DNA of 64,000 bases from Tolypeutes matacus (Eukaryota > Chordata > Mammalia > Cingulata > Chlamyphoridae). The translations under genes and the position numbers were made by a program. Shown here one piece after another: positions 36,140 to 47,715 of the stretch (position 1 is its first letter; each line of letters opens with the position of its first letter). Location: the NCBI GenBank assembly GCA_026826555.1, contig JAKSZT010033836.1, positions 86,216-150,215 on the forward strand, given 5' to 3'. The notes under the pieces were generated by a model. That model was not told where the DNA came from, searched no databases, and saw only the letters and a list, made by a program, of their open reading frames with translations.

Positions 36140-36331
36140 CATGTCCCTCTTCCTGGATCCCTCCCTCCAGGGGAGTCACAGGTCCCTTTACCTCAATCCC
36201 CTCCATCCAGGATATCACACAAGTCCCTCCGCCAGAACCCTTCCTTTCAGGGGTTACACTTGTCCCTCTGCCTGGACTCCCTTGATCCAGGAGGCCCATA
36301 TGTTCCTCTGCCAGAACCTTCTAGGAATGGA
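36140..36331 (+). repeat. 40-bp tandem repeat, nearly five copies
   Basis: The GTCCCTC-type core recurs at 36143, 36182, 36223, 36262 and 36302, a period of about 40. Each unit contains TCCAGG or a variant about 25 bases later. Since 40 is not a multiple of three, the array is open in several frames at once, which explains the stacked 65-91-codon frames here. Confidence 0.85.
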
Positions 36332-37014
36332 CAGAAGACTGTTACCCTGTGAAGTGAGCCCAGCAATAAGGATCTCTTGAGTTGGCTGAGGCCTCACAGA
36401 AGAAGGAGTCAACAAAAGCCTTCATAGCCTGCCAGTATAGTGACCCGGAGAATGTACACCCTGCCGGGTATGGGAGGCTTGAACCAGAAGACCCAGCCTT
36501 CCCATAGACCCAGGAAAACTTTGAATCCTCAAAATGGAAAAGAAAAGTTCATGTTTTGAATTTTGATTCACATAATTCCAGAAAAATTTCACCAATATGT
36601 GCCTGTGAGAATTGAAGACAACAAACTAATCCCTTCAAAGGAAGGTAGCATCAGAGTAAGTGCCAGTCATTCCTTCATATATTTCCCCAATGCACGGTTC
36701 AGCTTTCCAGCCTCCATCAGAAACAGCAGAAATCTCTGAGGTACAAATGGTCCCAAATGCCAGGATTGCCTTTCTGGGCTTTCCTGTCTCTTGGCTCTCA
36801 GTCTTGCAGTACTCACTGTTTTGCCAGCTCTCAGTACCTTCAGACAAATGGGGTTTGGTTGATGTTATACAGCTCTTCTAGGTTTCTCAGATGGAGGGTT
36901 AATCTGAGTGATTAAGTGCAAGCAGAACCCCAGAGTTTCTCTTTATGTGTTTTTAACATTTGCTTGAAGTTCCAATTTTAATGTCAAAATAAATCAGAAG
37001 GTGGTCAGGGCCTG
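36332..37014. other. Unassigned 680 bp
   Basis: No gene or clear repeat. The overlapping frames on both strands at 36635-36881 have no domain. Confidence 0.3.
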
Positions 37015-37170
37015 TGGCTGTGGGTGAAAGAAACATTGGGGGTTTCTGGGGTTCTAGTGGAGTCTGCTTCTTGAATAGGAGGGGTGTTCAGTTCATAAAA
37101 ATTCATCAAATTTTATACTTAATGATTATGTCACTTTCCTTATGTAGTCTATGATTCATTAAAAGTCTAC
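37015..37170 (+). mobile_element. Old L1M 3'-end fragment
   Basis: GTTCAGTTCATAAAAATTCATCAAATTTTATACTTAATGATTATG.. corresponds to the end of old L1Ms, where TGTGAAAATTCAT..GTACACTTATGATTTGTGCACTTT is typical. Ends ATTCATTAAAAGT. Confidence 0.55.
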
Positions 37171-38099
37171 ACAAGCAGCAAACATCTAATCCCTTTAAAG
37201 TCTAGATTGTGGGTGAATGCAGAAATGGGTGAAAATTAATGTACCACAAAATGAGGTTTAAGGTCATAGGCAGAGATGGTCCAGCCAGATCTTCAAGAGA
37301 TGAATGTTTTCAGGTAACAGGCAGGGCCCTCAGGAACAGAGGGAAAGCTGGTGTTCTGAGAGTGATCTTGGGCATGTGGGAGTTTAATGTTTTAGCTATG
37401 GGACAAAAATAAGCAGAATTTAAAGTGTGCTCTGGTGAAGTGGCAGACCTGCCAGGACTGAGCATGGCAGCCAGCTCTTTGCAGGAAAATGCCACAGAGA
37501 CCAGGAAATCAGGCAGCTGCTGAGGCAGGGAAAGTCACAAAATGTCTCATTCCCTTTATCCCCCTCCAAGTGAAAATTTTAATTGAGAAAGCCACAGCTC
37601 AGGAGAAACACTATTAACACTCTCTCCCTGACTCTTGCCTCCAGCTGCAGGTGTCCCAGCCCTCAGGAGACCTAATTGCTTGTTGAAATTAATTGCCACC
37701 TCCAACTGAGGCCCTATGTGAATTTGAGAGCATTATTAATTGGCCTCACAAATTTCTACAGTAGACCAGGGCTGGGGCATCAGAGATAGTCCTCCCAGAC
37801 CTCTGGAATGACTCTCTGCTCCAGTTCTCACAGCTGGCTAATGGGCCAGAACCACCCAACTTTCTAATGCACCAGTACCGTGGCCAGAAACAGAAACAGA
37901 AACAGAGCTCAGAATGAAAGTCCTTCCTTGTGTGTTAATGCCAGCTCCCCAGGAGGGGCAGGTCACAGAAGATGCAAGGAAAAATGATGCCAGGTGTTGT
38001 TCCATTGGCAGCTGAAATGTGTTGAGGAAAAGCCAAAAGGAAATAGAGATGGCTTTGGCAATCATGGGCCATGCCCTTGGCCTCAGGGTCTGAATTATC
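37171..38099. other. Unassigned 930 bp, apparently non-repetitive; four TAATTG sites
   Basis: Not recognised as any repeat. Four copies of the homeodomain core TAATTG lie at 37580-37585, 37673-37678, 37690-37695 and 37737-37742, with a CAGCTG E-box at 37642-37647. Could be a regulatory element or chance. No coding evidence. Confidence 0.35.
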
Positions 38100-38708
38100 C
38101 AGCCAAAGTGGTGCTAATGCAAAATATGAGACATCTGTTGGCTTTTATAAAGTGTATTTAATTGGGGTAGAAACTTACAGTAAGCATAATTTACTTTCCT
38201 CACAAAAGTCTGTTGACACATGTTGGAGCAAGATGGCTGCCAATGTCTGTAAGGCTTTAGGTTCAGAGTTCAGGCTTCCTAGTTTCCTCTCTTCCTGGGG
38301 CTCATTTCTCTCCAGGTTCGGCTGCTCTGGTCTCTCCCCAAGGCCAGCTGTAAACTCTCAGGCAAATGGGCTCATCTCTCTTCCCAGACTTCTGCTGTGT
38401 CTAATGGATCCTTCTCTTTTCCTCATGTATCTGCTTCTCTGTCTATTTACTTCCTGGGGCTCCAGCATTAAAACTCCACACTCTGTCTTCTGCCATGCCT
38501 TTTCTCAGTGAGTCCCCACCCACCAAGGTGGTGGGGACTCAACATCCTACTGATGTGGTCCAATCAAAGTCCTAGTCATAATTTAATAAAGTAAAAGTGA
38601 GGCATTGGCATTCAATAAAACCTAAGGGTATCACTAGCCCAGAGGTACAGACCATTTTACAAACATAATCAGAATTTCTTTTTGGAATTCATCAATGATA
38701 TCAAACTG
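38100..38708 (+). mobile_element. 600-bp DNA-transposon-like repeat, copy 2
   Basis: Second copy of the element at 7139-7737, same orientation, from CAGCCAAAGTGGTGC to CAAACTG at 38702-38708. The interior includes TTGGCTTTTATAAAGTGTAT, GGAGCAAGATGGCTGCC and GTGAGTCCCCACCC. Its 146-codon frame (38071-38511) starts outside the element and has no domain, so it is not called a gene. No 8-bp flanking duplication is visible. Confidence 0.6.
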
Positions 38709-39837
38709 ACAGTGTCTTACGGGTGAAAATCATCCTAATCTCTATCAAGCCTTCATGCCAAGTCAGTCAGGAAAGGCAGAAGTATTAAGGCGCAAAAACT
38801 AGTTGTAGGGGAGACCCACAGAGGCCAGGCAGTTCTTCCGTGTCTGGACTACTTTTGGACCCTTATCAAATAGTCCAACCACAAAGAAAATCATGAGATG
38901 GCAGAAATGTGAATGATGAGACTATGAAAGCCAAATCAAAGCACAATTTGTAAACTACAGCATTTTATGTGAGACGACAAAGTTTTTGCTTCAGCAAGGG
39001 AAGCCAGAGTGATAGAAGCTTTGGGGTCTAGGAAGGGCAAATTATTTTTATAGACAGAAAGGAAGTTAGCTTGACTACTACTAATTTGACAAGGGTTTGT
39101 TCTATAGATGCCTGTTTACATGTTTAAGGTATGTGGGCTTTGCTAGTATTGGGTTAAAGGTAATGAAGTAGGGGCTCAATCGGCTGTGGGTTGGCTACCT
39201 TCATGGGGATTCAAATTTCAAACGATAGAGATTTTTGTTGTTTTGTTTGTTTGTTTTGGCTCTGAGAGGCTCCCAGTGCTTTGTCTATACAATTTTACCT
39301 AAAACTGAGGGATAATTGTTATTTTTAGGTGTATTAATCTTGAGGTTATGTCTTTTAAAGTGTCTTTGTTTTTTAATCAGGGTAAATGAAGATGGAATGC
39401 CCTTTCCATGAGGTCCTGGAATGAGGATGAGTGGGTCTGGCCAGCCACCTGACCCTCATAAACAAGAGGTTTGGGGGAAGCATAAATGGAACACCTGTGA
39501 GAATAATCAGGAGGTCTGGTAATTGTTAACTAGTCACACTGTTTGTAACTTTATAAAAGCTGACTCTGTTAGGCAGTGCAGAGCACTCTCCCACATTCCA
39601 CTGGTTGGCCAGTGGGCTGGTTGCATTCTGTAAGTGATAATGGCAGAGCTTCCCCCAGCCTGCCACTACTAGGCTCTGTGTATGAGTAAACAGGGCATGG
39701 CTGTCACTGGGCTCCTGTGAGGTTTCTCTGGAATATCAAATTAGTTGGCTGGGCTTGACCACCTGTGTTACAATTAGCATAGTCAGCAGACTAGGGTTCC
39801 TACCTGTGTTACACTTCAGTACTCTTCTTTTATGGAT
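38709..39837. other. Unassigned 1.1 kb, possibly an old LTR
   Basis: A TATA-like TTTATAAAAGC at 39550-39560 followed by a CT-rich stretch gives 39.49-39.72 kb an LTR-like look. I cannot find TG...CA ends, a second LTR or any internal gene, so this stays open. A (TTTG)n tract is at 39240-39258. Confidence 0.25.
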
Positions 39838-40015
39838 ATAATCAGAGTGGTTTTGAAATTTCTTTAAAATAAACCATGAGGGGAGAGGGAAGGGAGGAGG
39901 AACAGATGAATGGAATTGGACATGTATTTTAATTTATTCAAGTAAAAGAGGTTTGTTACACTACTCACTCTGCTTTTGTATATGTTTGAAATTTTCCAAA
40001 AAAAATTTTTTTCAC
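39838..40015 (+). mobile_element. Old L1M 3'-end fragment
   Basis: CTTTTGTATATGTTTGAAATTTTCC followed by an A/T-rich end is the typical close of old L1M/L1ME 3' ends. Confidence 0.55.
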
Positions 40016-41499
40016 ACAAATCTCTTATCTCCTGTCTAGACCTCCCTATCCTGGTTACCTGCATCATCAGGACTTGACCTCTAGGCCCCCTTGCCTACCT
40101 TGTCTCCCCGGGCCCAAGGCTGCCTGTTAACTGTGTCCAAGACAGGGTCTCACGGTGGCGGGGGGGGCGGCGCAAGTGAAAAAACATACCAAGAAGAGAA
40201 GCATAACGGTCCATTCTGGGCTGCAGCCATGTGGCAGAAAGAGTCTCTCCTTCTGGCTGACCCATTGGTTTTTATTAGCATGGATCATCTCATCTTTTGG
40301 CATGCAACAGTGAGGATAACATATTGATATTATTTGTGAGAATAACAAGTTGATCAGATTATATAACATACTATGTTATTCCTCACACATCCCAGGTGCT
40401 GCCTGAGCTAACCTTGGAGAGACAAGGGTTGTCTCAAATTGACTGCATATCTTGTCCTGGGCAGGAGAACCTGGCATTGGAGACCAGCTTTACTTTTGAG
40501 CACATCTGCAACTGGTTTGCCAACTACTGGTGGCACTAAAAATTCCTCCCCCTGAGCCCGGTGTAGGCCCTGCCAGGGCTATCAGGTGACCCCCACATTA
40601 ATGCCCAGTGTGGGGACAGGCCTGCATGATTAGGTGAGTGGCCTAAGGGCCTAGGCTCCTCATGGTTTGGGGTGGACTGTTGGCTTCTGACAGGCTTCAT
40701 GCTCATCCTGTGCCCCATTGGCAGGTTGAGTTTTCCCAATTGCTAGAGTTCACCATCAGGTGGTGTTGGGTCAATTTTTCATCTGAGAGTGGGAGTGCTG
40801 GTGTCAGATTGGGCTTAGAAGCTCCTCTGTGACCAAATATTGGCAGGGTGGGGCTGTGACAACCACTGTTTAAAAGTGACTGTGCAGCCACGGGCACGAG
40901 ACAGGGCCATGGTGAGGCCAGAGGAAGGCAGTCAGTGAACCAATTGCCACAGTTGGGGAATGTCCTGAATTAATACTTTTGGATTTTTTGTTTGAGCCAT
41001 AAAGGTTAATGGATTGAAGCAGTGGTGATGCCCTCCCCTGACCAACAGGTGCTTATAACTGCTTGGAAGCCCTCACTAAGCTGGGAGAAGGAGGCTGGGC
41101 ATTAGAGCATGGATGAGACTCTCCTCCCTCTGACTCCACTGTGCTTTCAGTGGCAAGTGAGGGAAATGACCCTCCACAGTCCCTGAAGGCCATCCAAAGA
41201 TTATGGGTGCCACAGGCCCTGGCCCCAGAATTTCCTAGAGACAAGACTCTCTCAAAGCTGCTAGCTCCCAGGTACTGCCATTTCCTATGACCACCAGGAC
41301 CACTTCATCTGTTCAGCTCCTGCTCTGAGAGCAGCTCTGGGAGAGGTTGGTCCATGTCAGCTGAGAGCAGAGACAGCTCTACCCTGGGATGGAAGAAGCC
41401 TTCATGGCCACAGGTGGGGGTGGCTTCCTACCAAGAATGGAAGAAGCATACTTAGAAAGAAGAAAACTGTGCAGCAGTCATTTATTTATTTATAATATT
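40016..41499. other. Unassigned 1.5 kb
   Basis: The most GC-rich ordinary stretch in the window, with a G-run near 40158-40168. No gene recognised. Frames at 40091-40327, 40536-40739 and 41053-41244 have no domain or conserved start context. Confidence 0.3.
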
Positions 41500-41664
41500 T
41501 TGTCTTTTAAAATGTCATTGAATTCATTCATCAATTGTAACAAATGTATCACACTACTGTAAGATGTTATTAATAGGAGAAGATGTGGGAGGGGGAAGAT
41601 TGGGGTATATGGGAATCTCTTATATTTTTAATGTAAGTTTTCTGTAATCTAAAACCTCTTTAAA
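41500..41664 (+). mobile_element. Short L1 3'UTR tail, plus orientation
   Basis: ATTCATCAATTGTAACAAATGTATCACACTACTGTAAGATG, then GTGGGAGGGGGA and ATATGGGAATCTCTTATATTTTTAATGTAA, ending TAAAACCTCTTTAAAGATAA. This is the last 165 bp of the long 3'UTR seen at 20.74-20.90 kb. It directly abuts the 3' end of L1-B, which points the other way. Confidence 0.7.
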
Positions 41665-41689
41665 GATAATGTCCTCCAGGTTCATCCAT

Positions 41690-44600
41690 GTTGTCATGTT
41701 TTAAAAATTCATTTCTTCTTACTGCTACATAATATTCCATCATGTATATGTTTATCCACTCATCCATTCATCAGTTGATGGTCACATGGTTTATTTCCAA
41801 CTTTTGGCTATCATGAATAAGGCTGCTATGAACAACAATGTGTAGATGTGTATTCTTGTCACCTAGCAATGGTATTGCCCAGTCCCATGGTAAGTCTATA
41901 TTCAACTTCCTTAGCAAATGCCAAACAGTTCTACACATTGTCTGTATCATTCTATATTCACACCAACAGTTTGAACATCTTTAAACATCTTCTCCAATAT
42001 TTAGTTTTCTGACTTTTTAATAACAGCCAGTCAAATAAGTGTGAAATGATATCTCACAGTTTTGATTTGCATTTACCTAATCCCTCGGGATGTTGAACAT
42101 TTTTTCATATATTTCTTTGCCACATATTTGTTATTTGGACAGTTGTCTTTTCAAGTCTTTTGCCCATATTTTAATTGGATAGTTTGCTTTTTTATTGCTG
42201 ACTTGTATGATTTCTTTATATATCAATGATATTAAACCCTAATCAAATATTTTATTTCCAAATATTTTCTCCCAATGAGATAGCTGCCTTTTCACTCATT
42301 TGAAAGAGCCATTTGAGGTGCAAAACTGTTTAATTTTGAGAAGGTCCTATTTATTTATTTATTTATTGCTGGTGCTGTAGGCAAAGGTTTAAGAAACTAC
42401 CACCTACCACAAATCTTTAAGATAGAGTAATATGCTTTAAAATCAAGAAGTGAGAGTCCTCCTACTTTGTTGTTCTTTTTAAAGACATTTTTGGCTATTC
42501 AAGGCCCCTTACCTTTCCAAATATATTTGAATTCTGGCTTTTTGATTTCTGCAAAAAAAAAAAAATGCTGTTGGGGATTTTATTGGGATTGCATTGAATC
42601 TGAAAATCAGTTTCATTAAAATTGACATTTTAATGTTATTTGGTTTTCCAATCCATAAACACAGAATATCCTTCCATTTATGTAAGTCTTCTTCAGTATC
42701 TTTTAGCAGTGTTTTGTAGTTTTCTGAATACGGGTCCTTTATGTCCTTGCTTAAGATTATTCTTAAAAATTTGATTATTTTAGTAACTATTGTAAATTGA
42801 ATTTTTCCTCAGATTGCACATCAGTAGTATTTATGAACTATTATTTTGCATATTAATCTTGCATCCTTCTACTTTGCTGGACTCATCTACTAATTCTAGT
42901 ACCTTTTCTGTGGATTTTTCATGATTTTCTAAATATAGGATCGTGTCATCAGTGAATAGAGAAAGTTTTACTTCTTCCTTTCCCATTTGGGTGCCTTTTA
43001 TTTCTTTGTCTAGCATAATTGCTGTAGGTAGAACTTCTAGCACAATATTAAATAATAATGGTGACAGTGAGTATCCATTTCTTGTTCCTGATCTCAGTGG
43101 GAATCTTTCATTCTTTCACTTTTAAGTACAATGATAGCTGTCAGTTTTTCATATATGCAATTTATCATATTGAGAAAACTTCCTTCTAGTCTTATCATTT
43201 GGAGTGTTTTTATCAAAAAAGGGTGCTATATTTTGTCAAATGCCATTTATGCATCATTTGAGAGGATCGTGTGATTTTTCTTCTTCAGTTTCTCAATGTG
43301 GTTTATTACACTAATTGATTTTCTTGTGTTTTACCATCCTTGCATGCATGGGATAAAACCCATTTGATCATGGTCTACTACTTTTTTAATGTACTTTTGG
43401 ATTCAGTTTGTAAGTATTTTCTTGAGGATTTTTGCATCTATATTCATTAGAGATATTGAACTGTCATTTTCTTTTTTGATACTATCTTTATCTGGTTTTG
43501 ATATTAGGGTTATTTGGGCTTCAAAAATGACTTTGGTAGAATTCTTTCCTTTTCAAATTTTGGTAGAGCTTGAGCAAAACCAGTACTAGGTCGTCTTTAA
43601 TGATTGTTAGAATTAACCTGTGAAGCCATCTGATCACAGCCTTTTCATCTTTGGGAGGTTTTTCATGACTATTTCAATCTGTTCATTTGTGATTAGTTTG
43701 TTGAGGTTTTATAATTCTTCTACGGTCAGTGTAGGAGGTCCATGTGTGTTTCTTAGAATTTGTTCATCTTATCTACATTTCTAGATTTTTGGCATATAGT
43801 TTTTTGTGGGGTCGGTGGTAATGTCCCTCCTTTCATTTCTGATATTATTTATTTGCATCTTCTCTACTTTTCTTTGTCAGTCTAGATAAGGGTTTGATTT
43901 TGTTGATCTTTTCAAAGAACCAACTTTTTTTTTTATTTTTATTATGGGTAAAAATCAAAATTCTCACAATACATACAAACATTTGCAAAATGATATATAA
44001 ATATATATGTATATATGTGTATTTGCTTACAAAAATGTTGTTTATATATATATACATATATTTTAGAGGTGCTTAGATTACCCAAAATATTACATGGAAC
44101 CCACTGGGATTCCCATGTTGCCCACCTCCCACCACATCCCACACAAACATCTCCCACAGTGTGGCCCACCACCCTCAATGAACTTATACATCCTGGAGCC
44201 TTGCCACCAACACTGATGCCTTATCAGTGGGTTCTATTTTGGAATCTGTGCTCCTGAGAGTGACAGAATTAGACTCAAATAAGTCCTCCCTGCACATGGT
44301 TCACCAGTCCCTTCTATTCAAACCTATATGTGATGCTGGAGTTTTTAGGTATACTTCAAGAACCAACTTTTGATTTCATTGATTCTCTCTATTGTTTCTT
44401 TGTTCTCAATTTCATTTTTTTCTGCTCTGATCTTTACTATTTCTTTCCTTTGGATTGTTTTGGGATTAGTTTGCTCTTCCTCTTCTAGTTCCTCCAGAGG
44501 TACAGTTAGGTCTTCAATTTTAGCTCTTTCTTTTTTTAAATATAAGAATTGAGAGCTATAAATTTCTTTCTCAGTACTGCCTTTGTTGTATACTGTGGGT

Positions 44601-45445
44601 TTTTATATGTTGTGTTCTTAATTTCATTCATCCTAAGATATTTGCTGAATTTTCTTGCAAGGTCTTCTTTGACCCACTGATTGTTTAAGATTGTGTTGTT
44701 TAATCTCCATGTATTTATGAATTTTCCATTTTTCCATCCATTATTGAATTCCAACTTCATTCTATTATGATCATAGAAAGTGTTTTATATAATTTCAAAC
44801 TTTTAAAATTTATTGATACTTGTTTTGTGACCCAACATATTGTCTATCTTGGAGAAGGATCTATGATCTCTTCAAAAGTATGTACATTCTGCTGTTTGGG
44901 GATACAATGCTCTATAGATATCTGTTTGGTCTAATCCATTTTTTTTTTGGATTATTCAAATTCTATGTTTCTTTATTTATCCTTTGTTCAGGTGTTCTAC
45001 ACACTATGGAGAGTGGTGTATAGAATTCTTCAACTATTATTGTAGAGTCATCTATTTCTCCCTTCATCTTTGCCAGTGTGTGCCTCATGTATCTTGGGCA
45101 CTGAGGCTAGGTGCATAAATATTTAGCATAGTTATTTCTTCTTGTTGAATTGTCCCTTTTATTAATATGTAATGACCTTTTTTATCCCTTATAACAGTCT
45201 GTGTTTAAAATCTATTTTGTCTGATATTAACATTGCTACACCAGATTTTTTTTGGTTAGTATTTGCATGGAATATCTATTTCCAACCATTCACCTTTAAC
45301 CTCGTGTGTCCTTATATCTGAGATGAATGTCTTTCAGACAACATATACATGGCTCATATTTTTTAATCCATTCTGTTATTCTATGCCTTTTGACTGGGAG
45401 TTTGAGCCATTGACATTCAATGTTATTACTGTAAAGGCATTATTT
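41690..45445 (-). pseudogene. L1-B ORF2, broken
   Basis: Full-length order of an L1 ORF2, from the endonuclease start (complement of the ATTGACATTCAATGTTATTAC block, 45409-45430) through the RT to the C-terminal region near 41.7-42.3 kb. The RT palm motif reads FTDD (42945-42956) instead of FADD, within [17 protein letters not shown]. The longest open pieces are about 70 codons. A twin-primed L1 fragment with a 13-bp target duplication splits the domain at 43921-44361. Confidence 0.75.
43921..44361 (-). mobile_element. Twin-primed (5'-inverted) L1 3'UTR insertion in L1-B
   Basis: Flanked by AGAACCAACTTTT on both sides (about 43916-43928 and 44362-44374), a 13-bp target duplication. The left part (to about 44212) is the end of the L1 3'UTR on the minus strand, starting at a T run that is the complement of the poly-A tail. 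The right part (about 44213-44350) is a more upstream 3'UTR segment on the plus strand, matching the complement of 24990-25160. Such a 5'-to-5' inversion joint is the hallmark of twin priming during target-primed reverse transcription. Confidence 0.8.
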
Positions 45446-45479
45446 ATTTAATCAATTTTGACCTTTTCTTTTTGTTGTC

Positions 45480-46233
45480 ATATCGTACTATTGTCTATCT
45501 TTTTACCCTTTAATTTACCCTTTCTAATCTTCATTTCTACACTCTTCTCCAAGTCTCTTGCCTTTGCTTTTACCTTTCAGACTGCAGCACTCCTTTTATA
45601 TAATTTGTAATCCTGGTCTTTTGGTAACATATTCTATCAGTTTTGTTTGTCTGTGGAGTCTTTGAACTCCTCTTCATTTCTGAAGGACAGCTTTACTGGA
45701 TACAGAATGCTTGGCTGGCAGTTTTTCTCTTTCAGCACCTTAAATACATCATACCACTTTCTTATCTCCTCCATGGTTTCTAATGAGAGGTTGGCACTTA
45801 ATCTTATTGAGGTTCCCTTGTATGTGATGCTTTGCTTTTCTCTTGCTGTTTTCAGAATCTTCCCTTTATCTCTGATATTTTTCATTTTGAAAGTAGGTAT
45901 GTTGGGATAGATCTATTTGAATTTATTTGGTTTGGGCTACATTGCCCTTGGATATTGATATTTATGTCTTTCATAAGGGTTGAGAAGTTTTCAGTCATTA
46001 TTGCCTCAAATATTCTTTCTGCTCTTTTACCATTTTCTTCTCCTTCTAGGTTACTGACAGTGCATATGTTTTTGCATTCCACATTGTCATTCAGTTACCT
46101 GAGATGCTGTTTTATTTTATCCATTCTCTTAATTTCCTGTTCTGTCTTTTCCAGTTCAGAAGTTGTGTCTTTGAAATCACTAATTCTGTCTTCAAGCCAT
46201 TCAAAATGCTCTTATGTGCCTCTTATTTATTAT
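45480..46233 (-). pseudogene. L1-B ORF1, central and C-terminal part, broken
   Basis: 45637-45885 reads LKEKNCQPSILYPVKLSFRN after LSANLSLETMEE, the C-terminal end of L1 ORF1p. 45882-46082 carries the preceding part (EAIMTENFSTLMKDININIQ) in another frame. The N-terminal side continues beyond the insertions, at 48051 and up. Confidence 0.7.
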
Positions 46234-47653
46234 TTATTTTAATTATTATTATTATTTTTTAAAACAAATCTATTTTATTGGTACAATTAACAAAGCATAC
46301 AATTCATTCAATGTGTACAATAATAGTATTTGGTATAATTTCATAGTTGTGCATTCATCGTTTCAATCATTATTAGAGTATTTTCATTATTTCAACAGTA
46401 ATAGTAAACAAAAAATGACAAACAAGAAACAAGAAAATTCCTCACCTCTCCATCTCTCTATTTCCACTTCTTTATATATATTAAGAGGTGCTTAGATTAC
46501 TGAAAATATTAAGATACTTCGATTACATAAATGTTACACAAAAATATGGGGATTCCCATATGCCCCACCTCCCACACCTCCCACAACCTTCCACATAAAC
46601 ACCCTTCATTAGTGTGGCTCATCACCTGCAATGGATATACACATCCTGGGGCTTTGCGACTAAGCATGGACCATAGTTCATATTGTAGACTGTACTGTCT
46701 CCCACGCAGTTCTAAATAAACATAAGTTAAGAGAATATGCCAATAAGAAACCTTTACTTTAAGAAATACTAAAGGAATTAATACAGGTTGAAAGTAAAAA
46801 GCAGGAGAAATAGAGTTAAAGGAGAGTGTAAGAATACCTAAAAAGACAAAAAGAGAAATAAAAAGAATATATGACATACATAAATCCAAAGAAAATATGG
46901 CTGATGTAAGAATTCCTTGAGAGTAATAACACTGAATGTTAATGGATTAAACTCACCAGTCAAAAGACACAGACCGGCAGAAAGGATAAAGGAATATGAC
47001 TCATCTATATGTTGTCTACAAGAAATCCACCTTAGACTCAGGGATTCAAGGGAGCTGAAAGTAAATGGCTGGAAAACATTTTTACAAGTAAAAAATAACC
47101 AAAAAAGGGCAGGTGTAGCTATCCTAATACCAGACAAAATAGACTTTAAATGCAAAACTATTGTAAGAGACAAAGATGGATACTACATATTAGTAAAAGG
47201 GGTAATCTTTTCAGAAGAAAGAACAATCATAAACATTTTTGCACTTAATCAGGGCACCTCAAAATACATGAGGCAAACACTGGAAAAGCTAAGAGGAGAC
47301 ATAAATGCCTCTACAATTATAGTGGGGGACTTTAATACACCATTATCACTATTAGACAGAACATTTAGACAGAGAATCAATAAAGAAATAAAGACTCTGA
47401 ATAGTACATTAGAGGAGCTGGACCTAATAGACATATACGTGATGCTACACCCAAATACAGCATGATATACATTCTTCTCGAGTGGGCATCAACCATACTC
47501 CAAAATAGACCATATGCTAGGCCACAGAACAACTCATATTGAATTCAGAAAGATTGAGATTATACAAAGTAATTTCCCTGACTACAATGGAATAAAACTG
47601 GAAATCACTAAGGGTCAGAGAACCAGATTAGGCACAAAGATATTTATTTTATT
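46234..47653 (-). mobile_element. L1-E: twin-primed (5'-inverted) L1 inserted in L1-B
   Basis: The left part, about 46255-46713, is the L1 3' end on the minus strand (T-rich start, then the GTGCTTAGATTAC and CCCACCTCCCACACCTCCC blocks). The right part, about 46714-47643, is an L1 segment on the plus strand that starts in the ORF1-ORF2 spacer and runs into the endonuclease domain. The two halves point away from each other with 5' sides joined, as in twin priming. TTATTTTAAT precedes it (46234-46243) and TTATTTTATT follows it (47644-47653), a plausible target duplication. Confidence 0.75.
46917..47465 (+). pseudogene. L1-E ORF2 endonuclease domain, truncated
   Basis: The longest clean L1 reading piece in the window (182 codons), the N-terminal AP-like endonuclease of ORF2p that nicks target DNA. 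It starts MRVITLNVNGLNS, with the conserved asparagine in LNVNG. CCLQEIH stands where the family has QETH, so the catalytic glutamate is present. GDFNTPLS is intact. The frame ends at codon 183, and the match continues in another frame (SKIDHMLGHRTTHIEFRKIE, 47497-47560) to about 47643. The catalytic domain end, RT and C-terminus are absent, so it is not functional. The start is the normal ORF2 start region. Confidence 0.8.
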
Positions 47654-47665
47654 AAAGACAAAATT

Positions 47666-47676
47666 TTTAAAAGATT

Positions 47677-47715
<39 letters not shown>

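Noticed and set aside
36088..36380. Several overlapping frames suggesting a proline/serine-rich exon
   Set aside because: Produced by a 40-bp tandem repeat, which is open in several frames because 40 is not divisible by three.
38071..38511. 146-codon plus-strand frame
   Set aside because: It lies almost wholly inside the second copy of the 600-bp transposon-like repeat, starts outside it, and has no domain. The other copy is not open over this length.
39480..39720. Old LTR with TATA box
   Set aside because: Only a TATA-like motif and a general look support it. No TG...CA ends, partner LTR or internal retroviral gene seen.
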